Virus record (IMG/VR): IMGVR_UViG_3300043774_001004
Coordinates: 25,842 to 89,841 of that record
Direction: 5' to 3' (one strand)
Source: a virus
DNA: 64,000 nt
In this document: piece after piece, positions 33,792 through 41,720 of the stretch
Position numbering within the stretch: the stretch's first letter is position 1
Layout of the letters: each line of letters begins with the position of its first letter
Translations under genes and position numbers: made by a program
The notes under the pieces: model-generated
What the model was told of the DNA's origin: nothing
The model's input: the letters and a program-made list of their open reading frames with translations, nothing else
Database searches by the model: none

Positions 33792-34583
33792 ATGGATCAG
33801 AATCTAAAAAGATCATTTAATATCTGTTTTGACACTGTCCAAAGAAATACAGATGTTGTGAGAGATTATTACTCAAAGGAAGAATTAACAGACAGGGAAA
33901 AACTCTGGGATAAATTATGTCCAGCATATTACATTATAGGTATAGAAAAAAATAAAAAATTCTTCAATGAAGAGGCAAAGAGATTAGGTTTTTATAATCT
34001 GCTTACACATATAATACCTAAAGAAAAGGCTTTAATCGGCAATATTTTTTCAAGAAATAAAGACATGGGCCGATTTGAGGCTTGGGTAAAAAATGTAGGT
34101 AAAAATCAGGCTAAAGTTTTAGGTTGCCATTTTTCACACGTTATCGCCGCCATGGATATGGTTAAAAACAACTATACACATGCTATGGTTTTTGAAGATG
34201 ATTGTAAATTTAAGTATGAACTTTCGGATTCTTTTCTATGTAAATTCTCAGACTATATAAATGAAAATATAGAGAAGATGCCATATCTAAACCTGGGAGC
34301 ACCACATACTGAAAGCATAGATATTGAAGACTTTAAAATAGTTCAAAGACATTCTCCTTTTACACAATCATATATCATAAATTTAGAGACAGCAAAGAAA
34401 TTAGTAGATAGTGTAAATCTAAAAATAGAAAAACCAGAATCAATAACAGGACTCTACAATAAGGAACAATTCTACAGAGGAGGAGCCGATGATTTTTTCA
34501 TGGGTTATATTAAGTCATATGTTTTTAATCCTGCTATGACATATCAACAGTTCATAGGAACAAATATACAAAGAAACACATAA
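33792..34583 (+). CDS. GT25-like glycosyltransferase
   Basis: A 263-residue GT25-type enzyme: YYIIGIEKNKKFFNEEAKRL at the start, LGCHFSHVIAAMDMV, then AMVFEDDCKF with the EDD motif, then a late GGADDFFMGYI. The first 40 residues are an extra helical segment. It is one of three GT25-type domains in the locus (17997 C-terminus, 29289, this one). Confidence 0.82.
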   Translation: MDQNLKRSFNICFDTVQRNTDVVRDYYSKEELTDREKLWDKLCPAYYIIGIEKNKKFFNEEAKRLGFYNLLTHIIPKEKALIGNIFSRNKDMGRFEAWVKNVGKNQAKVLGCHFSHVIAAMDMVKNNYTHAMVFEDDCKFKYELSDSFLCKFSDYINENIEKMPYLNLGAPHTESIDIEDFKIVQRHSPFTQSYIINLETAKKLVDSVNLKIEKPESITGLYNKEQFYRGGADDFFMGYIKSYVFNPAMTYQQFIGTNIQRNT

Positions 34584-34597
34584 ATAATTAAATAAAA

Positions 34598-35155
34598 ATG
34601 AAAATTAACAATTTTTTAGACACTGACAACTGGTTTAACTATTCTGGCTTTTATGATTTTGTATCTAAGCAAAATTTTGAAAAGCTAGTAGAAGTAGGCG
34701 TTTGGAAAGGTCATTCAATATCTTATCTTGCCGATAAAAATAGAAATAGTAAAATATGGGCTGTAGATTTGTTTGAAGAAACAGACGATGTTTATTATCA
34801 AAAACCTCATCTAAAGGATCAATTACCTCACATATATGAAATTTATAATGCTAATCTTATAAATAAAAATGTTAGAGATATTGTACAGGATATAAAGGGT
34901 GATTCTTTCGAATCTGCTAAACATTTTGAAGACAATTCTATAGATTTTGTTTTCATAGATGCTAGCCATGAATACGACAGGGTAAAAAAGGACATAGCAG
35001 CCTGGTATGATAAGGTAAAAGAAGGTGGTATGATCTCTGGTCATGACTATGGTTCATTTCCAGGTGTGAAAAAAGCTGTAGATGAGTTAGTAAATGACAA
35101 AAAATTAAAATTAAATACTGCGCCAGGTTGCGTATGGTATTGCTATAAAAAATAA
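34598..35155 (+). CDS. Class I SAM methyltransferase, copy B
   Basis: A 185-residue paralogue of the protein at 30539: DNWFNY opening, LVEVGVWKGHSISYLA, AVDLFEET, FVFIDASHEYDRVKKDI and GGMISGHDY are at equivalent positions. Duplication followed by divergence is apparent. Probable sugar O-methyltransferase by context. Confidence 0.82.
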   Translation: MKINNFLDTDNWFNYSGFYDFVSKQNFEKLVEVGVWKGHSISYLADKNRNSKIWAVDLFEETDDVYYQKPHLKDQLPHIYEIYNANLINKNVRDIVQDIKGDSFESAKHFEDNSIDFVFIDASHEYDRVKKDIAAWYDKVKEGGMISGHDYGSFPGVKKAVDELVNDKKLKLNTAPGCVWYCYKK

Positions 35156-35161
35156 ATTACT

Positions 35162-35731
35162 ATGTTTGACATTTTAGAAAACGGGATCTTCAATAGCGGA
35201 GATCAAAATAAAATAAAGCACTATAATGATCAGGGTGTAATGAGATCATTAAAAGATGTTCTTAAGTCAGAAAATATAAAAACCGTATGTGACTTAGGTT
35301 GTGGCAATGCCTTTTACGTTAAAAATCTAATAGACATAGGTTATCAATGTGAAGCATATGATGGAAACCCATTTACCCCAAAGCTAACAAATGGCATAGG
35401 TAAAGTTTTAGATATATCTGTACCTGTAGATTTACAAAAGAAATTCGACTGTGTCATAAGTTTAGAAGTAGGTGAACACATACCTAAAAAATCAGAAAGC
35501 ATTTTTCTAGATAATCTAGTGTCACATTCATTGAAGTATGTAATTTTAAGCTGGGCTATACCAGGGCAAGGTGGCGATGCCCATGTAAATGAGCAAAACA
35601 ATGATTACGTTATTTCAAAAATGTCTGAAATTGGTTTTTCTATTATGGAAGACCACACTTTAAAAATGAGACAAAGTGCTGATAAATGGTATTTCAAAAA
35701 TACAATAATGGTTTTTAAGAAAAATGATTGA
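35162..35731 (+). CDS. SAM-dependent methyltransferase
   Basis: A 189-residue methyltransferase with motif I VCDLGCGNAFYVKNLI, CEAYDGNPF as the acidic second strand, and CVISLEVGEHIPKK as the catalytic strand region. It contains a WAIPGQGGDAHVNEQ segment near the acceptor site. It overlaps the aminotransferase-like gene by 8 bases. The substrate is unknown, probably in the glycan pathway. Confidence 0.8.
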   Translation: MFDILENGIFNSGDQNKIKHYNDQGVMRSLKDVLKSENIKTVCDLGCGNAFYVKNLIDIGYQCEAYDGNPFTPKLTNGIGKVLDISVPVDLQKKFDCVISLEVGEHIPKKSESIFLDNLVSHSLKYVILSWAIPGQGGDAHVNEQNNDYVISKMSEIGFSIMEDHTLKMRQSADKWYFKNTIMVFKKND

Positions 35732-36326
35732 TTTTAGCACAATAGAAGAGTTTGAAAAAAAGGTCTCTGGCTTTTTTGGCTCGCCATATGGCATAGCAGT
35801 TGATAGTTGTACACATGGGATAGAACTGTGTTTGAGATATACAGATACTAAAAAGATAAATGTACCCAAAAACACTTACCTGTCTGTTCCGTTTTTAGCT
35901 GAAAAATTAAATATAGAAAGAATATGGAGGGATGAAAACTGGGAAGATTATTATACTTTAAATTATGATAACCCTAGAATTATTGATGCTGCAGTTCTTT
36001 GGAGAAGAAACTCATATATTCCGGACACATTCATGTGTTTAAGCTTTCAGTACCAGAAGCATTTATCATTAGGTAGAGGTGGAATGATTTTAACTGATAA
36101 TGCCGAAGCTGCTGTACAGTTAAAGAAAATGTCATATGATGGGCGATTACCAAATATACCATGGAGGGATCAAAACATTGAAACAATAGGATATCATTAT
36201 TACATGACGCCTGAGACGGCTAAATTGGGTTTAGAAAAATTACCTAACGCAATTATTTCAGAGCCAAAGAAATGGACCGTAAATGACTGGCCTGATTTGA
36301 CAAAAATGGATGTATTTCAAAAATAA
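35724..36326 (+). CDS. Short DegT/DnrJ/EryC1 aminotransferase-like protein
   Basis: A PLP-dependent sugar aminotransferase-fold protein of only 200 residues, where the family is usually about 360-400. The segment CLSFQYQKHLSLGRGGMIL keeps the PLP lysine, and DSCTHGIELCLRY matches the N-terminal substrate-loop region. The C-terminal domain is essentially missing, and the two segments are closer than usual. It may be a streamlined enzyme or need a partner. Its neighbours include a methyltransferase and Gmd, whose 4-keto product is a typical aminotransferase substrate. Confidence 0.72.
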   Translation: MIDFSTIEEFEKKVSGFFGSPYGIAVDSCTHGIELCLRYTDTKKINVPKNTYLSVPFLAEKLNIERIWRDENWEDYYTLNYDNPRIIDAAVLWRRNSYIPDTFMCLSFQYQKHLSLGRGGMILTDNAEAAVQLKKMSYDGRLPNIPWRDQNIETIGYHYYMTPETAKLGLEKLPNAIISEPKKWTVNDWPDLTKMDVFQK

Positions 36327-36334
36327 AATAAAAC

Positions 36335-37327
36335 ATGAAAAAAGCATTTATAACAGGCGTTGCAGGCCAGGATGGATCTTATCTTTCTGAATACTTACTT
36401 GAATTAGGTTATGAAGTGCATGGGATGGTCAGAAGATCCTCTACAGTCGAGAACCAATCTGCTAGGTTATTAGGAGTTGAAACAAATCCTAATTTCCATA
36501 CCCATTATGGCGATCTCCTGGATCAAACTTCAATTGAAAAATTATTAACTGAAATTAAACCGGATGAGATTTATAACTTAGCAGCACAGAGCCATGTTAG
36601 AATCAGTTTTGATATTCCGCAGTTTACTATACAAAGTAATGCTATCGGCGTAATAAATTTACTAGAAGCTTATAAAAGAATTGTGCCAAATGCAAAGTTT
36701 TATCAAGCAAGTTCAAGTGAAATGTTCGGTCTTTCTGTAGATGAAGACAATTTTCAAAGGGAAAGCACTCTGATGAATCCTGTTTCACCATACGGATGCA
36801 GTAAAGTATTCGGTTATAATATAGTTAGACATTATAGAAGAGCATATGGCTTACATGCTACCAATGGCATACTTTTTAATCATGAATCTCCTAGGAGAGG
36901 TTCTAATTTTGTGACTAATAAGGTTGTAAAAGCAGCATGTTCTATAAAATTAGGTCTTGAAGATAAATTAGAAATGGGCAATATGGATTCTTATCGCGAC
37001 TGGGGTCATTCTAAGGATTATGTTAAAGCTATGCATGCAATTACTAATCATGCTGAGGCTGATGATTTTGTTGTATCTACTATGGAGACACACAGTGTGC
37101 GAGAAATGTGTGATGTCGTTTTTAGTTATTTAGGTCTAGACTACAGGGACTATGTAACACAGAATCCTAAGTATTTAAGACCCGAAGAATTACCATATCT
37201 AAAAGGCGATTCAAGTAAAGCCAGAGAAATACTTGGATGGAAACCAACTTACACATTTGAGTCAATGTTACATGAAATGTGTGACCACTGGTTAGACGTA
37301 TTACAGGGAATAAAATCAACAAGATAA
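36335..37327 (+). CDS. gmd: GDP-mannose 4,6-dehydratase
   Basis: An extended short-chain dehydrogenase of 330 residues. The NADP motif GVAGQDGSYLSEYLLELGY (8-26) and MVRRSST are Gmd hallmarks. The catalytic set includes SSSEMFG and SPYGCSKVF (YxxxK), and LFNHESPRRG is the Gmd-specific segment. It converts GDP-mannose to GDP-4-keto-6-deoxymannose, precursor of GDP-fucose, GDP-rhamnose or GDP-perosamine. Two fucosyltransferase-like genes lie upstream. No epimerase/reductase is in the window. Confidence 0.95.
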   Translation: MKKAFITGVAGQDGSYLSEYLLELGYEVHGMVRRSSTVENQSARLLGVETNPNFHTHYGDLLDQTSIEKLLTEIKPDEIYNLAAQSHVRISFDIPQFTIQSNAIGVINLLEAYKRIVPNAKFYQASSSEMFGLSVDEDNFQRESTLMNPVSPYGCSKVFGYNIVRHYRRAYGLHATNGILFNHESPRRGSNFVTNKVVKAACSIKLGLEDKLEMGNMDSYRDWGHSKDYVKAMHAITNHAEADDFVVSTMETHSVREMCDVVFSYLGLDYRDYVTQNPKYLRPEELPYLKGDSSKAREILGWKPTYTFESMLHEMCDHWLDVLQGIKSTR

Positions 37328-37328
37328 A

Positions 37329-37928
37329 ATGGATTACAATGTTTTTTCTATACTTAAAGCCGAGTCTGATGCTATACTTAATATACCATTAGATAATCCC
37401 TATGAGGAGGCAATTGATCTTATACAAAATAGAGTTCACTTCAATAATGGTAAACTCATTTGTTCAGGCATGGGTAAAGCTGGGCAGATTGCCCTAAACA
37501 TGGCCACTACTTTTAGTTCAACTGGAACCTGTGCAGTATATCTCCATCCAAGTGAAGCACAACATGGTGACCTAGGTATACTTAGAGATAATGATGTACT
37601 TCTCTTAATTTCAAATTCAGGTAAGACCAGAGAAATTGTTGAGCTTATTACTCTGGCCAAAAATTTACATCCAAAAATTCCTATTATTTGTATTACAAAA
37701 GATCCAGATAGCCCATTGGCTAAAGGTTCTAATCTTGTTTTACATACTGGGTTTACAAAGGAGATCTGTCCATTGGGTCTTACGCCAACTGTATCTACTA
37801 CAGTTATGACCGTCATTGGTGATATACTTGTTACACTTATGATGGAACGTATACAATTCACAAAAGAAGATTATGCACTCAGACACCACTCAGGGTATCT
37901 TAATTTAAAGGCAAGAGGTCTAGTATAA
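37329..37928 (+). CDS. kdsD: Arabinose-5-phosphate isomerase (KdsD-like)
   Basis: An SIS-domain isomerase of 199 residues interconverting ribulose-5-phosphate and arabinose-5-phosphate, the first step to Kdo. CSGMGKAGQIALNMATTFSS, HPSEAQHGDLG, LLISNSGKTREIVEL and CPLGLTPTVSTT are the KdsD signature series. The C-terminal CBS pair of E. coli KdsD is absent, as in shorter family members. It starts one base after gmd; kdsA and kdsB follow beyond a homing endonuclease insertion. Confidence 0.92.
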   Translation: MDYNVFSILKAESDAILNIPLDNPYEEAIDLIQNRVHFNNGKLICSGMGKAGQIALNMATTFSSTGTCAVYLHPSEAQHGDLGILRDNDVLLLISNSGKTREIVELITLAKNLHPKIPIICITKDPDSPLAKGSNLVLHTGFTKEICPLGLTPTVSTTVMTVIGDILVTLMMERIQFTKEDYALRHHSGYLNLKARGLV

Positions 37929-37955
37929 AGGCACCAATCTAGTTAAAGCACGAGA

Positions 37956-37962
37956 TATATAA
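37956..37962 (+). promoter_or_regulatory. Candidate promoter of homing endonuclease gene
   Basis: TATATAA followed by an A-rich leader lies 14 bases before the GTG start at 37977. It would give the inserted gene its own transcript. Confidence 0.35.
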
Positions 37963-37976
37963 AAATAAAAATTACC

Positions 37977-38651
37977 GTGTTTTCAATCTATTATTTAACA
38001 ACGGATGGCGAAGGTATTAAGTATATCGGATTAACTAAAAGAGAATTGTCGATAAGATTAAATGCACACATCAGTAAAGCTTTCAGAAGAAAAAAGCTAA
38101 ATAGAGCCCAGTCTTGGATAAAATCGAGGATTAAAATCGGCAAAAATATCCAAATAGTTAAAATAGAATCAGATATTAAAACAATTGAAGAGGCAAATGA
38201 ACGTGAAAAATATTGGATAAAGCACTATAAAAACACTGGAAATGATTTACTAAATAGCACAGAAGGTGGCGATTCAATAAAATCTTATTGGGACGGGCGT
38301 AAACAAACAAGAGAACATTCTGAAAAAATACGCGAAGCATTAACCGGTCGAAAACTGTCTGATAAGCATAAAGAAACAATGCGAAAAAACAGAATCGAAA
38401 AGATGGTAGGAAATAAAGAAGTTTTGTGTTTTAACCAACAAGGCGTTTTTTATAAAAAATTCAAATCATGCGGTAGAGCAGCTTCTGAATTAAAGATAGG
38501 AAGATCTTCTGTAATTAAATGTGCAAATGGCAATAAAAGGAGTTCTGGTGGTTACTTATTTAGATACATGTCTGAATTTGAAACTATTCCTGAGTTTATT
38601 GAAGTTCCAAAAAGAAATAATACACAACATATTGAAAGAGGAGAATCCTGA
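37977..38651 (+). CDS. GIY-YIG homing endonuclease
   Basis: A free-standing GIY-YIG nuclease of 224 residues with GTG start. The first strand pair is IYYL...KYIGLTKRELSIR with a catalytic Arg, and EREKYWIKHYKN supplies the metal-binding Glu region. The middle TREHSEKIREALTGRKLSDK is a NUMOD3-type DNA-binding repeat, and ASELKIGRSSVIKCANG near the end is a NUMOD1-like helix-turn-helix. It lies between kdsD and the DUF5522-like/kdsA pair, as an insertion would, and its end overlaps the next gene. No intron boundary is evident. Confidence 0.88.
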   Translation: MFSIYYLTTDGEGIKYIGLTKRELSIRLNAHISKAFRRKKLNRAQSWIKSRIKIGKNIQIVKIESDIKTIEEANEREKYWIKHYKNTGNDLLNSTEGGDSIKSYWDGRKQTREHSEKIREALTGRKLSDKHKETMRKNRIEKMVGNKEVLCFNQQGVFYKKFKSCGRAASELKIGRSSVIKCANGNKRSSGGYLFRYMSEFETIPEFIEVPKRNNTQHIERGES

Positions 38652-38784
38652 TTTTTACATAGAGAATGGCAAGTATATTATGACAGAATCTCTACATCTG
38701 AAAAGAGGTTTCTGCTGTGGAAACAAATGCAGACACTGTCCATATATCCCACTATACCAAAGGGGTAATACTAAAACAAAATGA
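38632..38784 (+). CDS. DUF5522-like small cysteine protein
   Basis: This is a 50-residue protein read from an in-frame TTG at 38632 (an ATG exists at 38680, but it would cut the conserved domain). NPDFYIENGKYIMTESLHLK followed by RGFCCGNKCRHCPY matches a short Bacteroidota family of unknown function (DUF5522) whose CCGN-CRHCPY cluster probably binds metal. The first codons overlap the homing endonuclease gene by 20 bases, so the original start may have been displaced by that insertion. It overlaps kdsA by 4 bases. Confidence 0.65.
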   Translation: MKEENPDFYIENGKYIMTESLHLKRGFCCGNKCRHCPYIPLYQRGNTKTK

Positions 38785-39554
38785 GCAAATTAAAACTTAT
38801 TGCTGGACCTTGTGTAGTCGAGGATAAAACACTTACTTACGACATAGCAGAGTATCTAAAAAATCTTGCAACAGAATTAGATATAGAGCTTATATTTAAA
38901 GCTTCATATAAAAAAGCAAACAGGACATCACTTGGCAGCTTTACTGGAATTAACGAAAGAGCTGCATTAAAAATCTTAGATGATGTTCGCAGATTCTATG
39001 AAATTCCTGTACTTACAGATGTACATGAAACCAGAGATTGTAGAATGGCTTCAGACCATGTTGATGTCTTACAGATACCTGCATTTTTGTGCCGACAGAC
39101 AGATTTATTATTGGCAGCAGGTAATACAGGTCTAACCGTAAATATCAAGAAAGGTCAATTCATGTCACCTGAGTCTATGAAATACGCTCAGGATAAAGTT
39201 AAATCTACTGGCAACAACAATGTTTGGGTTACAGAGCGAGGAACTACATTTGGCTATGAAAATCTAATAGTCGACATGACCAGTATTCCGAAAATGAGAA
39301 TTTTCAATGATAATGTGATTATGGATTGTACACATTCCGTTCAAAAGCCAAATCAACATGGCATTACAGGAGGTGATCCAAAAATGATTGAAACCATGGC
39401 CTTATCAGCTATAGCAGCTGGTGCCACTGGCCTCTTCATTGAAGTACACCCTGAACCCCAAAAGTCTAAAAGTGATGCAGGTTCTATTCTCCAGATAGAT
39501 AAACTTCATTCGATACTTGAAAAGTGTCTTAAAATTAGAAAAGCGTTATTATGA
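38781..39554 (+). CDS. kdsA: Kdo-8-phosphate synthase
   Basis: A 257-residue enzyme condensing arabinose-5-phosphate and phosphoenolpyruvate to Kdo-8-phosphate. LIAGPCVVED, FKASYKKANRTSLGSFTG, LTDVHE, LQIPAFLCRQTDLL, VNIKKGQFMSP and LFIEVHPEP are all family motifs. The Cys in GPCVVE, where E. coli has Asn, marks the metal-dependent class. It overlaps kdsB by 4 bases. A dedicated KdsC phosphatase is not evident, though HAD proteins are encoded nearby. Confidence 0.95.
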   Translation: MSKLKLIAGPCVVEDKTLTYDIAEYLKNLATELDIELIFKASYKKANRTSLGSFTGINERAALKILDDVRRFYEIPVLTDVHETRDCRMASDHVDVLQIPAFLCRQTDLLLAAGNTGLTVNIKKGQFMSPESMKYAQDKVKSTGNNNVWVTERGTTFGYENLIVDMTSIPKMRIFNDNVIMDCTHSVQKPNQHGITGGDPKMIETMALSAIAAGATGLFIEVHPEPQKSKSDAGSILQIDKLHSILEKCLKIRKALL

Positions 39555-40318
39555 AAATAGTCTGTGTTATACCAGCAAGATGGTCTTCTAGCCGACTTCC
39601 TGGTAAACCACTAGAAAAGATTGATGGTTTACCAATGATTGAATGGGTTTACAACGCAGTTTGGACCTCAATTGAAGAAAACCACCAATTAGTTGTTGCA
39701 ACCGATGACCATAGAATTTTTGACTATTGTAAAAGCAGAGGCATGAATGTAGTCATGACCTCCAGTGAACATTCAACAGGCACTGAACGTGTGATTGAGG
39801 TTTCTCAAATGCCAGAATATAAAAATGCAGATATCTATATCAATGTACAGGGCGATGAGCCTCTTTTAAAGTCTTCAGATATCAAAGGTATTATGATCGG
39901 CCTAGAAAACTGGGAAAAAATACACGGTCAAAATATAGTCGGCACTCTTTTGGCCAATCTATATAGAGAAGAGGCAATGGATAGAAACTGTGTCAAAGCA
40001 GTAGTCAAGCGAAATAATTCGCAAATCATTATGTTTACCAGGAGTGGCTTATATGATTATGATGCACAGGATGCTGATATTTTTAGAAGACACGTTGGTA
40101 TTTATGCATTTACAAAGAAAAGTCTTAAAAACATTTCTCGACTTAAGAATAAAACTAAAAACGAGAATGCTGAAAGCCTAGAGCAAATTAGATGGATGGA
40201 TCATGGCATCAAGCTTATTGGATCATATACAAATTCACATCTCATTTCAGTAGACACTGCAGCAGATCTTAAAAAAGTTAGAGAATATGTTAAAAAACAA
40301 AATCAAACAACTTCGTGA
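39551..40318 (+). CDS. kdsB: CMP-Kdo synthetase (3-deoxy-manno-octulosonate cytidylyltransferase)
   Basis: A 255-residue cytidylyltransferase that activates Kdo with CTP. PARWSSSRLPGKPL (residues 8-21) binds CTP, TDDHRIFDYC and TSSEHSTGTER match KdsB, YINVQGDEPLL carries the catalytic Asp region, and RRHVGIYAFTKKSL and SVDTAADL complete it. Together with kdsD and kdsA it makes CMP-Kdo available to a Kdo-type transferase, not recognised in this window. The next gene begins 32 bases before its stop. Confidence 0.94.
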   Translation: MKIVCVIPARWSSSRLPGKPLEKIDGLPMIEWVYNAVWTSIEENHQLVVATDDHRIFDYCKSRGMNVVMTSSEHSTGTERVIEVSQMPEYKNADIYINVQGDEPLLKSSDIKGIMIGLENWEKIHGQNIVGTLLANLYREEAMDRNCVKAVVKRNNSQIIMFTRSGLYDYDAQDADIFRRHVGIYAFTKKSLKNISRLKNKTKNENAESLEQIRWMDHGIKLIGSYTNSHLISVDTAADLKKVREYVKKQNQTTS

Positions 40319-40766
40319 GTTTAAACCGACTCTAGATAAGTTAAGACACGTTTTAAAGTCATTCAGTTACAGGGTCTATTCAACCTGTATCACAATTACA
40401 ATTGCGTATCTAGTTTCAGACGACCTTGAAAGGGCCATGTCAATCGGCGCAGTTGACTTCAGTGTTAAATTATTCACATACTATATCCATGAAAGGATTT
40501 GGTTTTATATCCCATTTGGTTTACAAAGACCTCGTAAAATACATTCAGAAATTTCTTGGGAACCTGACCCTGAATCTTGGACTCAGGTAGCTTTTATACA
40601 AAGTGAAAATGGCAAAATGAGAAAACGTGCTAAGATCTTAACAGATGGTCATGGCGATTACAGAGCCGTTTTATCTTCATACAATTCTGATACAAAGGCT
40701 CGCCATAACGATATAATAAGTGGTACTAAAGAAACTATTGAAAATAAATTAAACATCAAATTATAA
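40287..40766 (+). CDS. DUF2061 membrane protein
   Basis: A 159-residue protein with two short membrane helices in the first 75 residues. [20 protein letters not shown] and [18 protein letters not shown] are the DUF2061 signature. DUF2061 genes neighbour or fuse to APS kinase genes in many bacteria, and here it overlaps the cysC stop/start by one base. The C-terminal half is soluble and unfamiliar. A link with sulfate activation or transport is inferred from this recurrent association. Confidence 0.78.
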   Translation: MLKNKIKQLREFKPTLDKLRHVLKSFSYRVYSTCITITIAYLVSDDLERAMSIGAVDFSVKLFTYYIHERIWFYIPFGLQRPRKIHSEISWEPDPESWTQVAFIQSENGKMRKRAKILTDGHGDYRAVLSSYNSDTKARHNDIISGTKETIENKLNIKL

Positions 40767-41719
40767 TGGCAGAAAATCTACATTGGCACGAACATACAGT
40801 GAGTCGTGAAGCAAAAGAAAAAACATTTAAACAAGAAGGTAAAGTCTTGTGGTTTACAGGTCTTTCAGGTTCTGGTAAATCAACTCTAGCAAATGCAACT
40901 GAACATAGTTTACATCAACTGGGTTATAAAACCATGGTTCTCGATGGTGACAACATCAGAATGGGACTTTGTAAAGATCTAGGCTTTTCAGATGCTGATC
41001 GTCAAGAAAACATTCGACGTATCGCCGAAGTTGCAAAACTGTTTGCTCAATCAGGAACTATTGTCTTGACTGCATTTATTTCACCATTTAGATCTGATAG
41101 AGATGCAGCCAGAGAAATCATCGGTGATGACTTCATTGAGATATTTGTAGATACGCCACTTGACGTGTGTGAACAAAGAGATCCTAAAGGTCTTTATAAA
41201 AAGGCAAGAGCCGGTCAGATTAAAGGCTTTACAGGTATTGACTCTCCATATGAAGCACCTCTAAAACCTGAGCTTAAAATTGATACAACCTTAAATGATA
41301 TCGATACATTGGCTGGAGGTATTGCAGCATATTACACAGTAAGGTTTGCAAATAAAGAGGTCAATAATCTCGATAAGCGTAAGACGGTTGCAATTGATTT
41401 TGACGGTGTAATTCATAAGTACTCACAGGGTTTCAAAGGTCTAGATAATGCCTATGACGAACCAATGGAAGGCACGTTCCAAGCACTTACTAAACTTAAG
41501 AGTCTTGGTTTCCAATTAAAGATCATGTCCAGTCGACCAGCACCTGTAATTGAGGAATGGTTAGAAAGATATGGCATGAGTGAACTTATCAGTGAAGTTT
41601 CTAATCATAAGTTTCCTGCAACCATATACATTGATGACAGAGGCTTTAAATTTGAGTCATGGGATCAAGTTGATGAGATTATCGAAATCATGAGTGAACA
41701 ATTAGAATTATCAAAATAA
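40766..41719 (+). CDS. cysC: APS kinase fused to HAD-like domain
   Basis: Residues 1-200 are adenylylsulfate kinase: Walker [14 protein letters not shown] (30-42), [32 protein letters not shown] and [12 protein letters not shown] are diagnostic. It makes PAPS, the donor for the three sulfotransferases in the window. Residues ~205-317 add a HAD-like domain with [21 protein letters not shown] and YIDDRGFKF. That fold is seen in phage phosphatases; a possible role is removal of 3'-phosphoadenosine phosphate or Kdo-8-phosphate, neither shown. APS itself must come from the host. Confidence 0.92.
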   Translation: MAENLHWHEHTVSREAKEKTFKQEGKVLWFTGLSGSGKSTLANATEHSLHQLGYKTMVLDGDNIRMGLCKDLGFSDADRQENIRRIAEVAKLFAQSGTIVLTAFISPFRSDRDAAREIIGDDFIEIFVDTPLDVCEQRDPKGLYKKARAGQIKGFTGIDSPYEAPLKPELKIDTTLNDIDTLAGGIAAYYTVRFANKEVNNLDKRKTVAIDFDGVIHKYSQGFKGLDNAYDEPMEGTFQALTKLKSLGFQLKIMSSRPAPVIEEWLERYGMSELISEVSNHKFPATIYIDDRGFKFESWDQVDEIIEIMSEQLELSK

Positions 41720-41720
41720 T

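Noticed and set aside
37436-37861. Minus-strand frame of 141 codons
   Set aside because: Antisense of kdsD, which has full family motifs on the plus strand.
38521-38784. Longer 87-residue version of the DUF5522-like protein
   Set aside because: The first 37 residues are the homing endonuclease sequence in another frame and do not resemble the family; the TTG at 38632 is preferred.
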